A stretch of 64,000 nt of DNA, taken from contig JANQQF010000189.1 in NCBI GenBank assembly GCA_028285035.1, positions 117,336-181,335 of the forward strand, in the 5' to 3' direction. Below the pieces are notes generated by a model, which searched no databases, was not told the DNA's origin, and worked only from the letters and a program-made list of their open reading frames with translations. This stretch comes from Phycisphaerae bacterium (GTDB lineage Bacteria > Chloroflexota > Anaerolineae > 4572-78 > J111). Below are positions 22,528 through 31,340 of this stretch, one piece after another. Each line of letters starts with the position of its first letter. Within the stretch, counting starts at the first letter, position 1. The position numbers were made by a program, and so were the translations under genes.

Positions 22528-24345
22528 ATGCGCCTATCTACGCTTGAGATTAAAAACTATCGCTCGATTATTGCTTCTGGCTCAATTCGGTTAGAGAATT
22601 TGCAGGCCTTTGTTGGCGAGAATAATGCGGGCAAATCAAATATTTTGAGGGCAATCGAGGTGTTGTTGACGGCAGGTTTGGCTGGGGTACAGGTGTCCGA
22701 CTTTTTTGATCGTTCCCAGGATATTGTGATTGTTGGGACGTTCTCCGACTTGACCACAACTCAACAACATTTGCTGGGGCCACACCTAATTGATGGCGAA
22801 CTGGTCGTTTGTAAACGATATTCTTTAACTCAATCTACAAACCTCATCTCACCTAAGGTCAACCATGTGTATTGCAGCTATGTAACTAAGCCAAAACCTT
22901 GGTGGTTGTCAACCCAAGGGGTCATTGATCGCGAAGGCACCCGGCCTAATTGGCGGGTGGTTGCTCAACAGGTCGGAATTTTGGCTGAGGTACAATTAGC
23001 CGATGGCAGGGTGACGAAAAAAAGCTACGCTCAAGGTGTGCGTAAAATCTCAACCTCACAAGAAACTGAATATGATGAGCCAGCGTCGGACGAAATGGTC
23101 TCATTGGGGACATCGCCTGGTTTTTTGACCCATCTGCCCAAACTCTATCTCCTGCCCGCCATCACCGACTACTCAAGCGAAATAGATCGCCGCTCTTCAT
23201 CGACGACGTTTCGGCGACTGATGGGTGATTTATCGGATCGAATCCTACGGGCCGATCCCCGTTATCAAGAGATTGAGGCTTCATTACAACATCTGAAGTC
23301 GTTGCTTAATCCACCACCTGAAAACAATGAGCAAGACGAGCCTGCCCATCGGCTTGAAATTTTAGATACCATTGAGCAAAAACTGACGAAGTCTATTTCG
23401 CGCCTAATGCCCACGGTTGAGTCCGTGCAATTGGAGGTGCTTGTTGAGGAACCGAAAGACTTTTTTGCCCGAGGGGTGGGGTTGCAAATCAATGATGGTG
23501 TCCTAACCGATGTGTTAGCCAAAGGCCACGGGTTGCAGCGCAGCGTTGTGTTTGGATTGCTGCAAACGCTCATTGCCAGTCAGCGGGACGAGCTTCTACC
23601 TGATGGGATGGCTTTGCAGGCAAGTGAACCAATTATGCTGGCCATTGAAGAGCCGGAGTTGTACATTCATCCCCAATCCCAGCGAATGATCTTTGGGGTT
23701 CTCCGTGAGTTCGCCGAGTCTGATCAGGTCATTTACACCACCCACTCGCCCGCATTTGTTGACATTGCTGCCTATGAGTGTATCGCAGTGGCTCGTAAAG
23801 AAAACATCCAGACCGGCACTAAATTGCATCAATGTGATCTTGGAGCCTTGGGTGGGTTTGATGACAAAAAAGGCTTCCAATTTTTGAACAGCTTTGGGCT
23901 GGAGCAAAATCAGATGTTTTTTGCTCGCCAAACAATTTTAGTAGAAGGTCAACAGGATGTCATCGCTATTTTAGCCGCAGGTCGCAAAACCAACTGTTTT
24001 CGGGAATTTCCTGAGGAGATTGGTTACACTATCGTTGTGGCCGATAATAAAGAGGAAATTCCGAAATTTCAACGATTACTCAATGCCTTTGAATTACCCT
24101 ACCTTGTCTGGCTGGAGTTGGATGGGCAGGGCGAGAGGGTTGGCAAAAATAAGGAGATTCTCGATTTGTTAGGGGAGAATCGTTGTGTGAAACTGGTGGG
24201 CCGACTGGAAGATGTGGCGGGCTACAACGGTCATTTTGGTAAAACATATAATGCCAAGAAGCATTTTGAGAACCCTGATAACATCACCGTTGAGTTAGAG
24301 CAGTTGGTACGACGCATTTTTTTGGAAGGACAGTCTAATGAGTAA
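22528..24345 (+). CDS. OLD-family ATP-dependent endonuclease (AAA ATPase + TOPRIM)
   Basis: Predicted ATP-driven nuclease. The 605 residues begin with an SMC/RecF-type ATPase: KNYRSI near the start, Walker A GENNAGKSN (30-38), Walker B LAIEEPE (371-377) and THS H-loop near 405. A TOPRIM nuclease domain follows, with LVEGQQD at 471-477 and a later acidic stretch (VVADNKEEI). This architecture is shared by phage P2 OLD and the GajA subunit of Gabija. No UvrD-like helicase (GajB) follows. Instead a DUF4058 gene overlaps its end by eight bases and polA follows. It could serve in defence or repair. Confidence 0.88.
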   Translation: MRLSTLEIKNYRSIIASGSIRLENLQAFVGENNAGKSNILRAIEVLLTAGLAGVQVSDFFDRSQDIVIVGTFSDLTTTQQHLLGPHLIDGELVVCKRYSLTQSTNLISPKVNHVYCSYVTKPKPWWLSTQGVIDREGTRPNWRVVAQQVGILAEVQLADGRVTKKSYAQGVRKISTSQETEYDEPASDEMVSLGTSPGFLTHLPKLYLLPAITDYSSEIDRRSSSTTFRRLMGDLSDRILRADPRYQEIEASLQHLKSLLNPPPENNEQDEPAHRLEILDTIEQKLTKSISRLMPTVESVQLEVLVEEPKDFFARGVGLQINDGVLTDVLAKGHGLQRSVVFGLLQTLIASQRDELLPDGMALQASEPIMLAIEEPELYIHPQSQRMIFGVLREFAESDQVIYTTHSPAFVDIAAYECIAVARKENIQTGTKLHQCDLGALGGFDDKKGFQFLNSFGLEQNQMFFARQTILVEGQQDVIAILAAGRKTNCFREFPEEIGYTIVVADNKEEIPKFQRLLNAFELPYLVWLELDGQGERVGKNKEILDLLGENRCVKLVGRLEDVAGYNGHFGKTYNAKKHFENPDNITVELEQLVRRIFLEGQSNE

Positions 24346-25141
24346 GTCACCCTTTCCGGGGATGGACCCCTATCTTGAAGGCGAGATCTGGCAAGAGTTT
24401 CATGGACGATTGGCAAATCAAATTAGCCAACAATTAATGCCAAAACTTAAGCCCAAATATGTGGCCTTGTTGCATAAGTATCACACCCTAGATGAATCAG
24501 GGTTAGGTATTGCGGGTAGTGCGACAAAGCAGGCCATTTACCCCGATATGTCTGTCACCGAAATTAAGGAAGCCGTCGTCCCGTATCAAACGATAACGGC
24601 TCCAGCGGTTGAACTGATCAGTCCAATGCCTAGTGAAGTGCCGCTTCTGCAAGTCCATATTCGGGATGTGGCCGAACGACGTCTGGTCACGGTGATCGAA
24701 ATTTTGTCACCAGCGAACAAGCGAGGCAAAGGCTTTCAGCAATATCTCAACAAACGGAAAGATTTGTTGACCACGCAAACCCACCTGCTTGAACTTGATT
24801 TGTTACGGGGCGGCGAGCGATTACCCTTGCAAGGTGGTCAGCTTCCCCCCGCCCCCTACTACGTCTTTCTCAGTCGCTTTACCAAACACCCATTCACCGG
24901 CGTTTGGCCCATCCAACTACGTGAGACATTACCCACCGTGCCCGTACCGTTGCTTCCGCCGGATGAAGATGTTCCATTAGTGCTGCAACAGGCCATTGAT
25001 GCCTGTTTTGAGCTAGTCGAATACCACGAATATTTGCTAGATTATAACCAACCACCCCCTGAACCGACGTTTGAGTCTGAAGATCAGGCGTGGATTGAAC
25101 GTGTGACAAAACAATTTAGTGAGAAAGTAGACCAATCATGA
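24338..25141 (+). CDS. DUF4058 family protein, possible PD-(D/E)XK nuclease-like
   Basis: Function unknown. The N-terminus KSPFPGMDPYLEGEIWQEFH is the hallmark of DUF4058. The core motif VIEILSPANKRGKG (E121 to about K128) followed by YLNKRKDLL and LLELDLLR resembles the EVLSPS motif of Uma2-type PD-(D/E)XK proteins, so a nuclease fold is plausible. That link is my inference. The gene starts inside the OLD-family gene (8-base overlap, GGAAGGA upstream), and its TGA overlaps the polA ATG by four bases. The three are therefore probably translated from one message. Confidence 0.8.
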   Translation: MSKSPFPGMDPYLEGEIWQEFHGRLANQISQQLMPKLKPKYVALLHKYHTLDESGLGIAGSATKQAIYPDMSVTEIKEAVVPYQTITAPAVELISPMPSEVPLLQVHIRDVAERRLVTVIEILSPANKRGKGFQQYLNKRKDLLTTQTHLLELDLLRGGERLPLQGGQLPPAPYYVFLSRFTKHPFTGVWPIQLRETLPTVPVPLLPPDEDVPLVLQQAIDACFELVEYHEYLLDYNQPPPEPTFESEDQAWIERVTKQFSEKVDQS

Positions 25142-27963
25142 CCGATAAAAAACAAACCCTTGTGCTCATCGACGGCCACGCTTTAGCCTATCGTGCTTAT
25201 TTTGGGATGCCAGCCAATTTCAATACTGCCGATGGCGAACCAACCCACGCGGTATATGGCTTCACCAACATGATCCTGGCGGTATGGAAGGAGTACGACC
25301 CTGATTATTTTATCGTCACCTTTGACCGGGGTGACACTTTCCGCCACGAGATGTATGGCGAGTACAAAGCGACACGCGAGAAGATGCCAGATGATTTGCG
25401 GACACAAATCGAGCGAATCGAGCAACTGGTCAAGGCCTTCAATATGCCAGTCTTTACCAAAGAGAATTACGAGGCTGATGATTTGCTGGGCACGCTGGCC
25501 AATCAAGCGGCGGCACGGGGCATTGAGGCCATCATCGTGACGGGAGACCGCGATGCCTTCCAGTTGGTTGCGCCCAACATCAAGGTCTTGATTTCAGGCA
25601 AAAAGTTCGCAGATCGAGAAGTGTATGACGAAGTTCGGGTGGAGGAGCGTTATGGTGTGACCCCCAAGCAGTTAATTGATATGAAAGGCTTGGTCGGCGA
25701 CACCAGCGACAATATTCCTGGTGTCAAAGGGATTGGTGAAAAGGGTGCGGCCAAATTGATCCAGACGTATGGTACACTTGAGACGATTTACGAAAATTTG
25801 GACAATATCGCCAAAGGCACCCGTAGCAAACTGGAAACGGATCGGGACAACGCCTTTTTATCCCGCGATTTGGGGCGGATTATCACTGATGTACCCGAGG
25901 TTGAGTTGAATGTTGAAGCTGGGCGTACCCAGGACTTTGATTTAACCGAAGTGGCCAATCTCTTTGTGGAACTTGAGTTCAATACCATTTTTAACCGAAT
26001 TCCTGGTGCCCCCGCCGATAAGTTGCCTAAAGATTTTGCCACAATTGAGGTGCCTGAACCCAAGGAACCAACTGCCCCTGATGGAATCTATGTGACGGTC
26101 GATACCGCCGAAAAGCTAGCCGACCTTGTCGCGAAATTGAACGCCTCCTCTAAACTATCGGTTGATGTTGAAACCGATAGCACTGACGAAGTGACCACTA
26201 ATTTAGTCGGCATTGCCATTACCCATACAACAGGCGAGGGCTACTACATCCCGCTTCGGCACGGTGGTAAAGCGGAACCAAAGCCAGGTACGCAGGCCAC
26301 AATGTTTGACCAGCCTACCGACTCTGAGACGAGTGTAACTGTCTCCCAACTTGATCTGGAGACCGTGGCCGCCGAGCTAACTCCCATTCTGGCGAGCGCA
26401 GATATCACCAAATATATGCACAATGCCAAGTTTGATGTGATGGTTCTGGAACGCCACGGGATGCCAGTCCTGCCGCCGATTTATGACACGATGGTGGCCT
26501 CTTGGCTAGGGAATAATGCGCAGGGTGCTCGCCACGGCCTCAAGGATTTGACCCGTGAAAGGCTTGATATTCAGATGACTGAAATCAAAGAGTTGATTGG
26601 GTCAGGCAAGAGCCAAATTACGATGGATCAGGTGCCGATAGAGAAGGCGACGCCCTATGCCTCGGCTGATGTCGATATGACTTTGCGCTTGATTGATGAG
26701 GTCGATCCGCCGCTGCACGCTAATGACGATGAATTATTACACATCTTTCAAACCTTGGAGATGCCGCTGATCTATGTGCTTAAGGATATGGAAATGGCAG
26801 GTATCCGACTTGATGTTGATTTTCTGCGTCAGACGTCGGCTGAAATCACTACCCGCCTGACTGCGCTGGAAAAGGATATTTATGAGAGCGCGGGTACAAC
26901 CTTCAACATCAACTCCACCCAACAACTGTCTGATGTGTTGTTTGGTAAATTGGGCTTACCAACCGATGGCTTGAAGAAAACGAAGAGTGGTCACTTCTCG
27001 ACGGCGGCTGGGGTGCTTGAACGATTTCAAGGCCAGCACGAGGTCATCGATCTGATGCTTGTGCAGCGTACCTTGGCCAAGCTGAAAAGTACCTATGTCG
27101 ATGCCCTACCTGAGTTAGTTGATCCCCGCACCAGCCGGGTGCACACCAATTACAACCAAATTGGCGTGTCCACCGGACGACTGTCTAGTAACAATCCTAA
27201 TCTGCAAAATATCCCCATCCGCACCGAGCAAGGTCGCCAGATTCGGCGAGCTTTTGTGGCCGAAGAGGGGCATCGCTTGATCGCGGCGGACTACTCGCAG
27301 GTCGAGCTACGCATCCTCGCGCATATCGCGCAGGATGACGGCTTGTTGGCCGCCTTTGCCAACGATGAGGACATCCACACCTCCACCGCCTCGGCGGTAC
27401 TGGGTGTGCCAATGGCCGAGATTGATAAATATCAGCGACGTATCGCCAAGACGGTGAACTTTGGTCTGATTTATGGGCAAACGGCATTTGGTTTGGCGCG
27501 TGGCACAGGGATGAGCAATCAGGAGGCCCGCGAATTTATCGACACCTACTTTGAGAAATATCCTGGGATTAAAAGTTACATCGACAACACCAAATTGATG
27601 GCGGCGGAACAGGGTTATGTAGCTACCCTGCTAGGTCGTCGCCGGGATTTCTCAAACCTCGCTGACCTAAAAGGTCCGCAACGGGGCGCGGCTGAACGGG
27701 AAGCGATCAATATGCCCATCCAAGGGACGGCGGCAGATATTATGAAGCAGGCGATGATTGATGTTCATCAAGCCCTGCAACATAGTAGCTTGCAGACCAA
27801 AATTCTGCTGCAAGTACACGATGAGCTTGTTCTCGAAGCCCCTGAGGATGAAGTTGAGCAGGCCGTCCAGTTGACCCGCGACACCATGGCCCAGGCGTTT
27901 CAGTTGCAGGTGCCCCTGAAGGTGGATGTCGAAGTTGGGCAAAATTGGTTGGAGATGGAGTAG
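25138..27963 (+). CDS. polA: DNA polymerase I
   Basis: Replicative and repair polymerase that removes RNA primers and fills gaps. The 941 residues hold three domains. The 5'-3' FEN-type nuclease is at about 1-300 (YEADDLLGTLA, GDTSDNIPGVKGIGEKGA). The 3'-5' exonuclease is at about 315-545 and looks active: DVETDS at 343-348, NAKFDVMVLE, and YASADVD. The polymerase covers about 580-941: motif A DYSQVELR (718-725), motif B KTVNFGLIYG (771-780) and motif C QVHDELV with D895. Phe at position 775 predicts strong discrimination against dideoxynucleotides, as in E. coli. The ATG overlaps the DUF4058 stop. Confidence 0.97.
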   Translation: MTDKKQTLVLIDGHALAYRAYFGMPANFNTADGEPTHAVYGFTNMILAVWKEYDPDYFIVTFDRGDTFRHEMYGEYKATREKMPDDLRTQIERIEQLVKAFNMPVFTKENYEADDLLGTLANQAAARGIEAIIVTGDRDAFQLVAPNIKVLISGKKFADREVYDEVRVEERYGVTPKQLIDMKGLVGDTSDNIPGVKGIGEKGAAKLIQTYGTLETIYENLDNIAKGTRSKLETDRDNAFLSRDLGRIITDVPEVELNVEAGRTQDFDLTEVANLFVELEFNTIFNRIPGAPADKLPKDFATIEVPEPKEPTAPDGIYVTVDTAEKLADLVAKLNASSKLSVDVETDSTDEVTTNLVGIAITHTTGEGYYIPLRHGGKAEPKPGTQATMFDQPTDSETSVTVSQLDLETVAAELTPILASADITKYMHNAKFDVMVLERHGMPVLPPIYDTMVASWLGNNAQGARHGLKDLTRERLDIQMTEIKELIGSGKSQITMDQVPIEKATPYASADVDMTLRLIDEVDPPLHANDDELLHIFQTLEMPLIYVLKDMEMAGIRLDVDFLRQTSAEITTRLTALEKDIYESAGTTFNINSTQQLSDVLFGKLGLPTDGLKKTKSGHFSTAAGVLERFQGQHEVIDLMLVQRTLAKLKSTYVDALPELVDPRTSRVHTNYNQIGVSTGRLSSNNPNLQNIPIRTEQGRQIRRAFVAEEGHRLIAADYSQVELRILAHIAQDDGLLAAFANDEDIHTSTASAVLGVPMAEIDKYQRRIAKTVNFGLIYGQTAFGLARGTGMSNQEAREFIDTYFEKYPGIKSYIDNTKLMAAEQGYVATLLGRRRDFSNLADLKGPQRGAAEREAINMPIQGTAADIMKQAMIDVHQALQHSSLQTKILLQVHDELVLEAPEDEVEQAVQLTRDTMAQAFQLQVPLKVDVEVGQNWLEME

Positions 27964-27969
27964 AGATTT

Positions 27970-28641
27970 CTAAAGTTCTTCTATCCTTAGAAAGAGGTAT
28001 TCAGCCCATTCTTGTAGGCCTTTGTTATTTGAGGACTGAACAACCTCTGCCATCCCTTCAAGCATAATGATAGTTTTATCACTTCTGTCTTTTGCTTCGG
28101 CTACTAGGTGTCCCGTGCAATGAGTCAAATAGCTTAAAGCTAGGTCTTGTTTGGGGCAGGCTTCATCTGAAATTAACTCAAGGAGAATTGGAATATAATA
28201 CGGGTCTAGAAAAATCAAGTCTTCATCTTGACCTGTTAGCCAAGCGTTTTCATCGTAAGCCCACAGTCTAACTTCATCAATAGTAGGACCCCAATTATCA
28301 GGTTGAATTTGGCGAAACTGAGGTTTATCAATTTGCTCTCTCCATCGACGGGTAATTGTACCTTCACCAATTGGTTGTGGACCTTCACAAAGAAAGAAAC
28401 TTTGTCCAACAATTAGTTCATTATAAGGAACCTGAGGGTAAATCAAATGGGCTTGAACTGTTACTTTATCACCCGGCTTGATCTCTTGAGGGCCACCAAT
28501 AAGTCTTACTCCAGGTAACTCAGAATCTGGTGTAACTCGAAAATGAGGTAGATACTTTAGAGAGGCAGGCCAGAGAGATGACTTTCGACCCCCATCTTCT
28601 GTTTTATAAAACTGTATAACGGCTTCTACAATTTCGATCAA
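27970..28641 (-). CDS. Protein with an EF-Tu domain III-like barrel and an uncharacterised C-terminal domain
   Basis: Not a GTPase: there is no G domain. Residues 6-112 look like the third (beta-barrel) domain of EF-Tu: TEDGGRKS, a strand-rich middle, GPQEIKPGDKVTVQAHLIYP, then FFLCEGPQPIGEGTITR, matching the order GGR-PGD-EG-x3-G-x-G-x-VT of that domain. The C-terminal half (about 125-223) is helical, with acidic stretches and a cysteine/histidine patch (YLTHCTGH), reminiscent of immunity-type proteins. The start is a TTG three bases after the upstream gene's stop and in the same frame as it. It converges on polA with only six bases between. Confidence 0.7.
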   Translation of the reverse strand: MIEIVEAVIQFYKTEDGGRKSSLWPASLKYLPHFRVTPDSELPGVRLIGGPQEIKPGDKVTVQAHLIYPQVPYNELIVGQSFFLCEGPQPIGEGTITRRWREQIDKPQFRQIQPDNWGPTIDEVRLWAYDENAWLTGQDEDLIFLDPYYIPILLELISDEACPKQDLALSYLTHCTGHLVAEAKDRSDKTIIMLEGMAEVVQSSNNKGLQEWAEYLFLRIEEL

Positions 28642-28644
28642 CTT

Positions 28645-29172
28645 TTATTTCGCCACCTGCGACAACCCCGCTTCCACATACGGCCCCATCAACTCCTGAT
28701 ACGCCTCCGAGGCGGTGGAGACGTGGTGTTGGGCATCCTCAGACATTTCGCCTTTGATTTTGGCTGGAACACCAGCCGCCAAGGTGTGGGCCGAGATGGT
28801 CTGGTTTTCACGGACAACGCTGCCTGCCCCGACTAAAGCCCCGGTCTCAACCACCGCGCCGTTAAGCACAGTTGCATTCATCCCAATTAAGGCTCCCTCT
28901 TTGATGTGGCACCCTTCCAGCACACAGGCGTGCCCCACAATTACGTCAGCATCTACGATGGTTGGATGCTTAGGGTTGCAGTGGAGGACACTGTTGTCCT
29001 GAATGCTGGCCCGTGGACCAATCACGATTTGCCCTTCATCCCCACGCAGCACCGCGCCAAACCAAACATTGGCTTTTTCCTTGATGATGACATTTCCAAT
29101 AATCGTTGCATTTGGCGCAATAAATGCATCCTCGGCAATTTGAGGCGTAATGCCCTTATATTCGATAATCAA
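28645..29172 (-). CDS. Gamma-carbonic-anhydrase-family hexapeptide-repeat protein
   Basis: Trimeric left-handed beta-helix protein, 175 residues, built of hexapeptide repeats (IIGNVIIKEKANVWFG, SIQDNSVLHC and others) as in YrdA/PaaY/CaiE. Two of the three metal-ligand positions are visible, LHC and VGH. The third, normally His in GHxxxxHGC, is Glu here (GHACVLEGC). Carbonic anhydrase activity is therefore doubtful, and an acyltransferase-like or thioesterase-support role is possible. The start is TTG behind GGGAG. It lies between the DinB-like and EF-Tu-domain-like genes with gaps of 15 and 3 bases. Confidence 0.87.
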   Translation of the reverse strand: MIIEYKGITPQIAEDAFIAPNATIIGNVIIKEKANVWFGAVLRGDEGQIVIGPRASIQDNSVLHCNPKHPTIVDADVIVGHACVLEGCHIKEGALIGMNATVLNGAVVETGALVGAGSVVRENQTISAHTLAAGVPAKIKGEMSEDAQHHVSTASEAYQELMGPYVEAGLSQVAK

Positions 29173-29187
29173 TGTTCTTCTCCCATT

Positions 29188-29664
29188 TTAAGGTTTGCTT
29201 GCTCGATACTCATTCTCGATTACAGTCTTTAACTCTTCGATGTGTTCCAAATCGTGCTTATGCATCTCAAGGAGAAAATCGAGGATGGTCAGGGTGCCAA
29301 AAGTGATATGGGTCCCGGTCAGGGCTAATGTTTCGTCTGATAAGCTATTCACCAAATCAATAATCTGTTGGCGATTGGTGGCCCAGTTTTGCAACGCATC
29401 TTCCAGACTTAGCGTGCTGAAGTCGCGGCCTGTATTCAGATAGTAGGTGAAATGAGGGTTTTCGCCAGAGGCAATCCGCTGGACTCGGTCCATAAAGCAC
29501 TCCTCATCCACCGTGGCCATATGGGCGGCTACATCGCGAAAGGACCATTCTTCACCCGCAGGCTGCCATAGCGGATCATCGGCGACGCTTTGCAAGATTT
29601 TAGTCAGCTCGGCCTGACTGTCTTGGATTTTCTGGATAACTTGCGCTCTTCGATTATCAGTCAT
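29188..29664 (-). CDS. DinB/YfiT-superfamily putative metalloenzyme
   Basis: Four-helix-bundle protein of 158 residues from the DinB-like superfamily, whose members are often mycothiol- or bacillithiol-dependent transferases or metal-binding proteins of unknown substrate. The pattern of one histidine in the second helix (DVAAHMATVDEE) and a late histidine cluster (EMHKHDLEHIEEL) fits the His3 metal site of the family. AGGAG precedes the ATG. It heads a three-gene minus-strand group with the gamma-carbonic-anhydrase-like and EF-Tu-domain-like genes. Confidence 0.8.
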   Translation of the reverse strand: MTDNRRAQVIQKIQDSQAELTKILQSVADDPLWQPAGEEWSFRDVAAHMATVDEECFMDRVQRIASGENPHFTYYLNTGRDFSTLSLEDALQNWATNRQQIIDLVNSLSDETLALTGTHITFGTLTILDFLLEMHKHDLEHIEELKTVIENEYRASKP

Positions 29665-29743
29665 TGATAACTCCTATCGTTATATGAATTTGTGATCTTA
29701 ATTCTGGTTGAATCAAAAAGCAATTCTGTTTGCCTAATCTTAA

Positions 29744-29772
29744 CCTTCCAATCTTCCACCCCCATCTTTCCA
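29744..29772. repeat. Pyrimidine-rich intergenic repeat (copy 1)
   Basis: An array of 'CTTCCA'-type units in the gap between two divergent genes. Similar arrays lie at 45232-45267 and 47447-47477. They are non-coding and may be a slippage-prone dispersed repeat. Confidence 0.6.
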
Positions 29773-29849
29773 CAAAATTGACGTCCCTTTTGTAATCGTG
29801 TATGGTTTCCACATCAAAATAATCCATGCAACTAAAAGGAGCGAGCCTT

Positions 29850-30629
29850 ATGTCTGAAGCAGATGCGGTTTATATTCCTGATCATCGGGTGGAGTTTGAG
29901 CCAAGCCCACGTTGGGTGCGCGTTAAATTTGGTGGTGAAACAATTGCCAGCAGCACGAGAGTGATGTTGGTGCGCGAAACGGGTCACCTGCCAGTATACT
30001 ACTTTCCCGCCGATGATGTGAACCTGGACGTTCTAGAGGCAACAGACCACTCGACTCACTGCCCCTACAAAGGTGACGCTAGCTATTGGACGGTTCGCGT
30101 TGGCGACCAAGTGGCCGAGAATGCCGTGTGGAGTTATCCTGAGCCGATTGAGGCCGCGACTCCAATTACGGGCTACAAAGCCTTTTATTGGCATAAAATG
30201 GAGGCGTGGTTTGAGGAGGACGAGGAAATCTTTGTCCATCCCCGCGACCCTTACAAGCGGATTGATGTCATTTCCAGCACCCGTCACGTGAAAATCGTGC
30301 TGGGTGGTGAGGTTGTCGCTGAAACGGACCGCCCCTATCTGTTATTTGAGACAGGCTTACCCACTCGCTACTACCTCTCGCCCGAAGATGTCCGAATGGA
30401 CCTACTTACGCCCACTGATCACCACTCGCGTTGCCCCTATAAGGGCATTGCCAGCTATTGGACGGCGAGCGTGAATGGTCAGCAGTTCGAAAATATCGTT
30501 TGGGGTTATCCTAACCCCATCCCCGAATGTCCCAAAATCAAGAACCTCCTCTGCTTTTTCAATGAGAAGGTCGATGCAATTTATGTCGATGAGGAATTGC
30601 AGGACGTGCCCCAGACGCCGTGGTCGTAG
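29850..30629 (+). CDS. Double DUF427-domain protein
   Basis: Function unknown. The 259-residue protein (start at ATG 29850, behind AAAGGAGCG; an ATG 24 bases upstream lacks a site) contains two DUF427 domains. Each has the pattern RVxLGG/FGG-x-VA-x-S/T, then YYFPxxDV or YYLSPEDV, then HSTHCPYKGDASYWTV or HSRCPYKGIASYWTA, then ENxVWxYPxP. The first covers about 5-115, the second about 130-250. The CPYKG segment is the family's most conserved stretch. Single- and double-domain forms exist. No neighbours suggest a pathway. Confidence 0.88.
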   Translation: MSEADAVYIPDHRVEFEPSPRWVRVKFGGETIASSTRVMLVRETGHLPVYYFPADDVNLDVLEATDHSTHCPYKGDASYWTVRVGDQVAENAVWSYPEPIEAATPITGYKAFYWHKMEAWFEEDEEIFVHPRDPYKRIDVISSTRHVKIVLGGEVVAETDRPYLLFETGLPTRYYLSPEDVRMDLLTPTDHHSRCPYKGIASYWTASVNGQQFENIVWGYPNPIPECPKIKNLLCFFNEKVDAIYVDEELQDVPQTPWS

Positions 30630-30675
30630 ATGAAATTAGCTCTGACAAATCCCTTATGCAGTCATTTATAACAGT

Positions 30676-30740
30676 CAGGTAGGGGCATTCCTTGTGGGTG
30701 CCCAATCTCGGACAGCCATGATAGCACGCCCCTCAACCTG
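30676..30740. repeat. Imperfect inverted repeat after the DUF427 gene
   Basis: CAGGTAGGGGC (30676-30686) pairs with GCCCCTCAACCTG (30728-30740), with a further GGGTGCCC-type element inside. It looks like a small mobile or dispersed palindromic element and borders the damaged region at 30747-31276. Confidence 0.55.
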
Positions 30741-30746
30741 ATATCA

Positions 30747-31087
30747 TTATCGCCCTCGTAATGTCTCTTGCAATTCTCGCTCGCTGATACCAAGCGTGGT
30801 CGCTGCCCCAGCAAAATCGGGTGGCGGCCTGTCGAGCGCGTCTCGCAACGCTTGTTCGCTAATACCAGCTTCTCAGCGGCAGCAGCAAAGCCAGGTGGTC
30901 CACCGCCCGCCACGGTATCACAGGTCTGCCCCTCACCACTGCCGTTGAAAGTACAGCCGATTTCACCTAGATAACAGCCAATAAATGAGTTGGTGCCACC
31001 CTCAGCCACGTGATAGTGGTAGCCGCACGTTTCATCTTCGTGCCCCCCACATTGATCCAAATCAGTCGCCGCTTCGCCATTGGCAAA
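30747..31087 (-). pseudogene. Relic of a YHYH-domain secreted protein, frameshifted
   Basis: On the minus strand a frame reads LDQCGGHEDETCGYHYHV and then GCYLGEIGC, the end of a YHYH domain. It continues into PPGFAAAAEKL. There one base is missing. The next frame carries on as GISEQALRDALDRPPPDFAG and AATTLGISERELQETLRGR, then a stop at 30747. These are repeats of the type usually found after YHYH domains. The 5' part is absent: homology stops near 31087, where a response-regulator fragment on the other strand begins. A frameshift plus a lost N-terminus makes this a pseudogene. Confidence 0.8.
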
Positions 31088-31276
31088 GATATGTCGGGGA
31101 TGAATGGTTTTGAAGCAACCCGTCAGATTCGGACCGCAGTGAAAGTGCTAGTGCTGACAACCTATGATGACGACGAGTGGGTGTGTGATGCAACTCGAGC
31201 CGGTGCATTTGGCTATTTGTTGAAAGATACGTCGTGTGAAGCCGTTATTCAAACGATACGCGGAATTGTATTGTAA
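31088..31276 (+). pseudogene. Relic of a response-regulator receiver domain
   Basis: The plus strand reads MSGMNGFEATRQIRTA, then VKVLVLTTYDDDEW, then RAGAFGYLLKDTS and a stop. This is the second half of a NarL-type receiver domain. The phosphoacceptor segment, a few residues before VKVL and the whole DNA-binding domain are missing. It resembles the receiver of the intact regulator at 62941-63573 (LVLTTYDTDAD, GYLLKDAP), so it may derive from a paralogue. It abuts the YHYH relic tail to tail. Confidence 0.8.
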
Positions 31277-31311
31277 TACCCCGCTGTAGCCAGAATCAAA
31301 GACACCTCTAG

Positions 31312-31340
31312 TTGTTTTTCGCATAGATTTGAACTATAGT
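31312..31340 (+). promoter_or_regulatory. Promoter of the YcaO/TOMM-like operon
   Basis: TTGTTT (31312-31317), a 17-base spacer and TATAGT (31335-31340), overlapping a TATAAT at 31340-31345. It lies 66 bases before the ATG at 31407 and argues against the TTG at 31329 as start, which would fall inside the promoter. Confidence 0.55.

Noticed and set aside
22528..25141. Full Gabija defence system
   Set aside because: The OLD-family protein resembles GajA, but the partner is DUF4058, not a UvrD-like GajB helicase.
31010..31276. An intact 88-codon response-regulator gene
   Set aside because: Only the second half of a receiver domain is present, with a deletion; the first codons come from the antisense of the YHYH relic.
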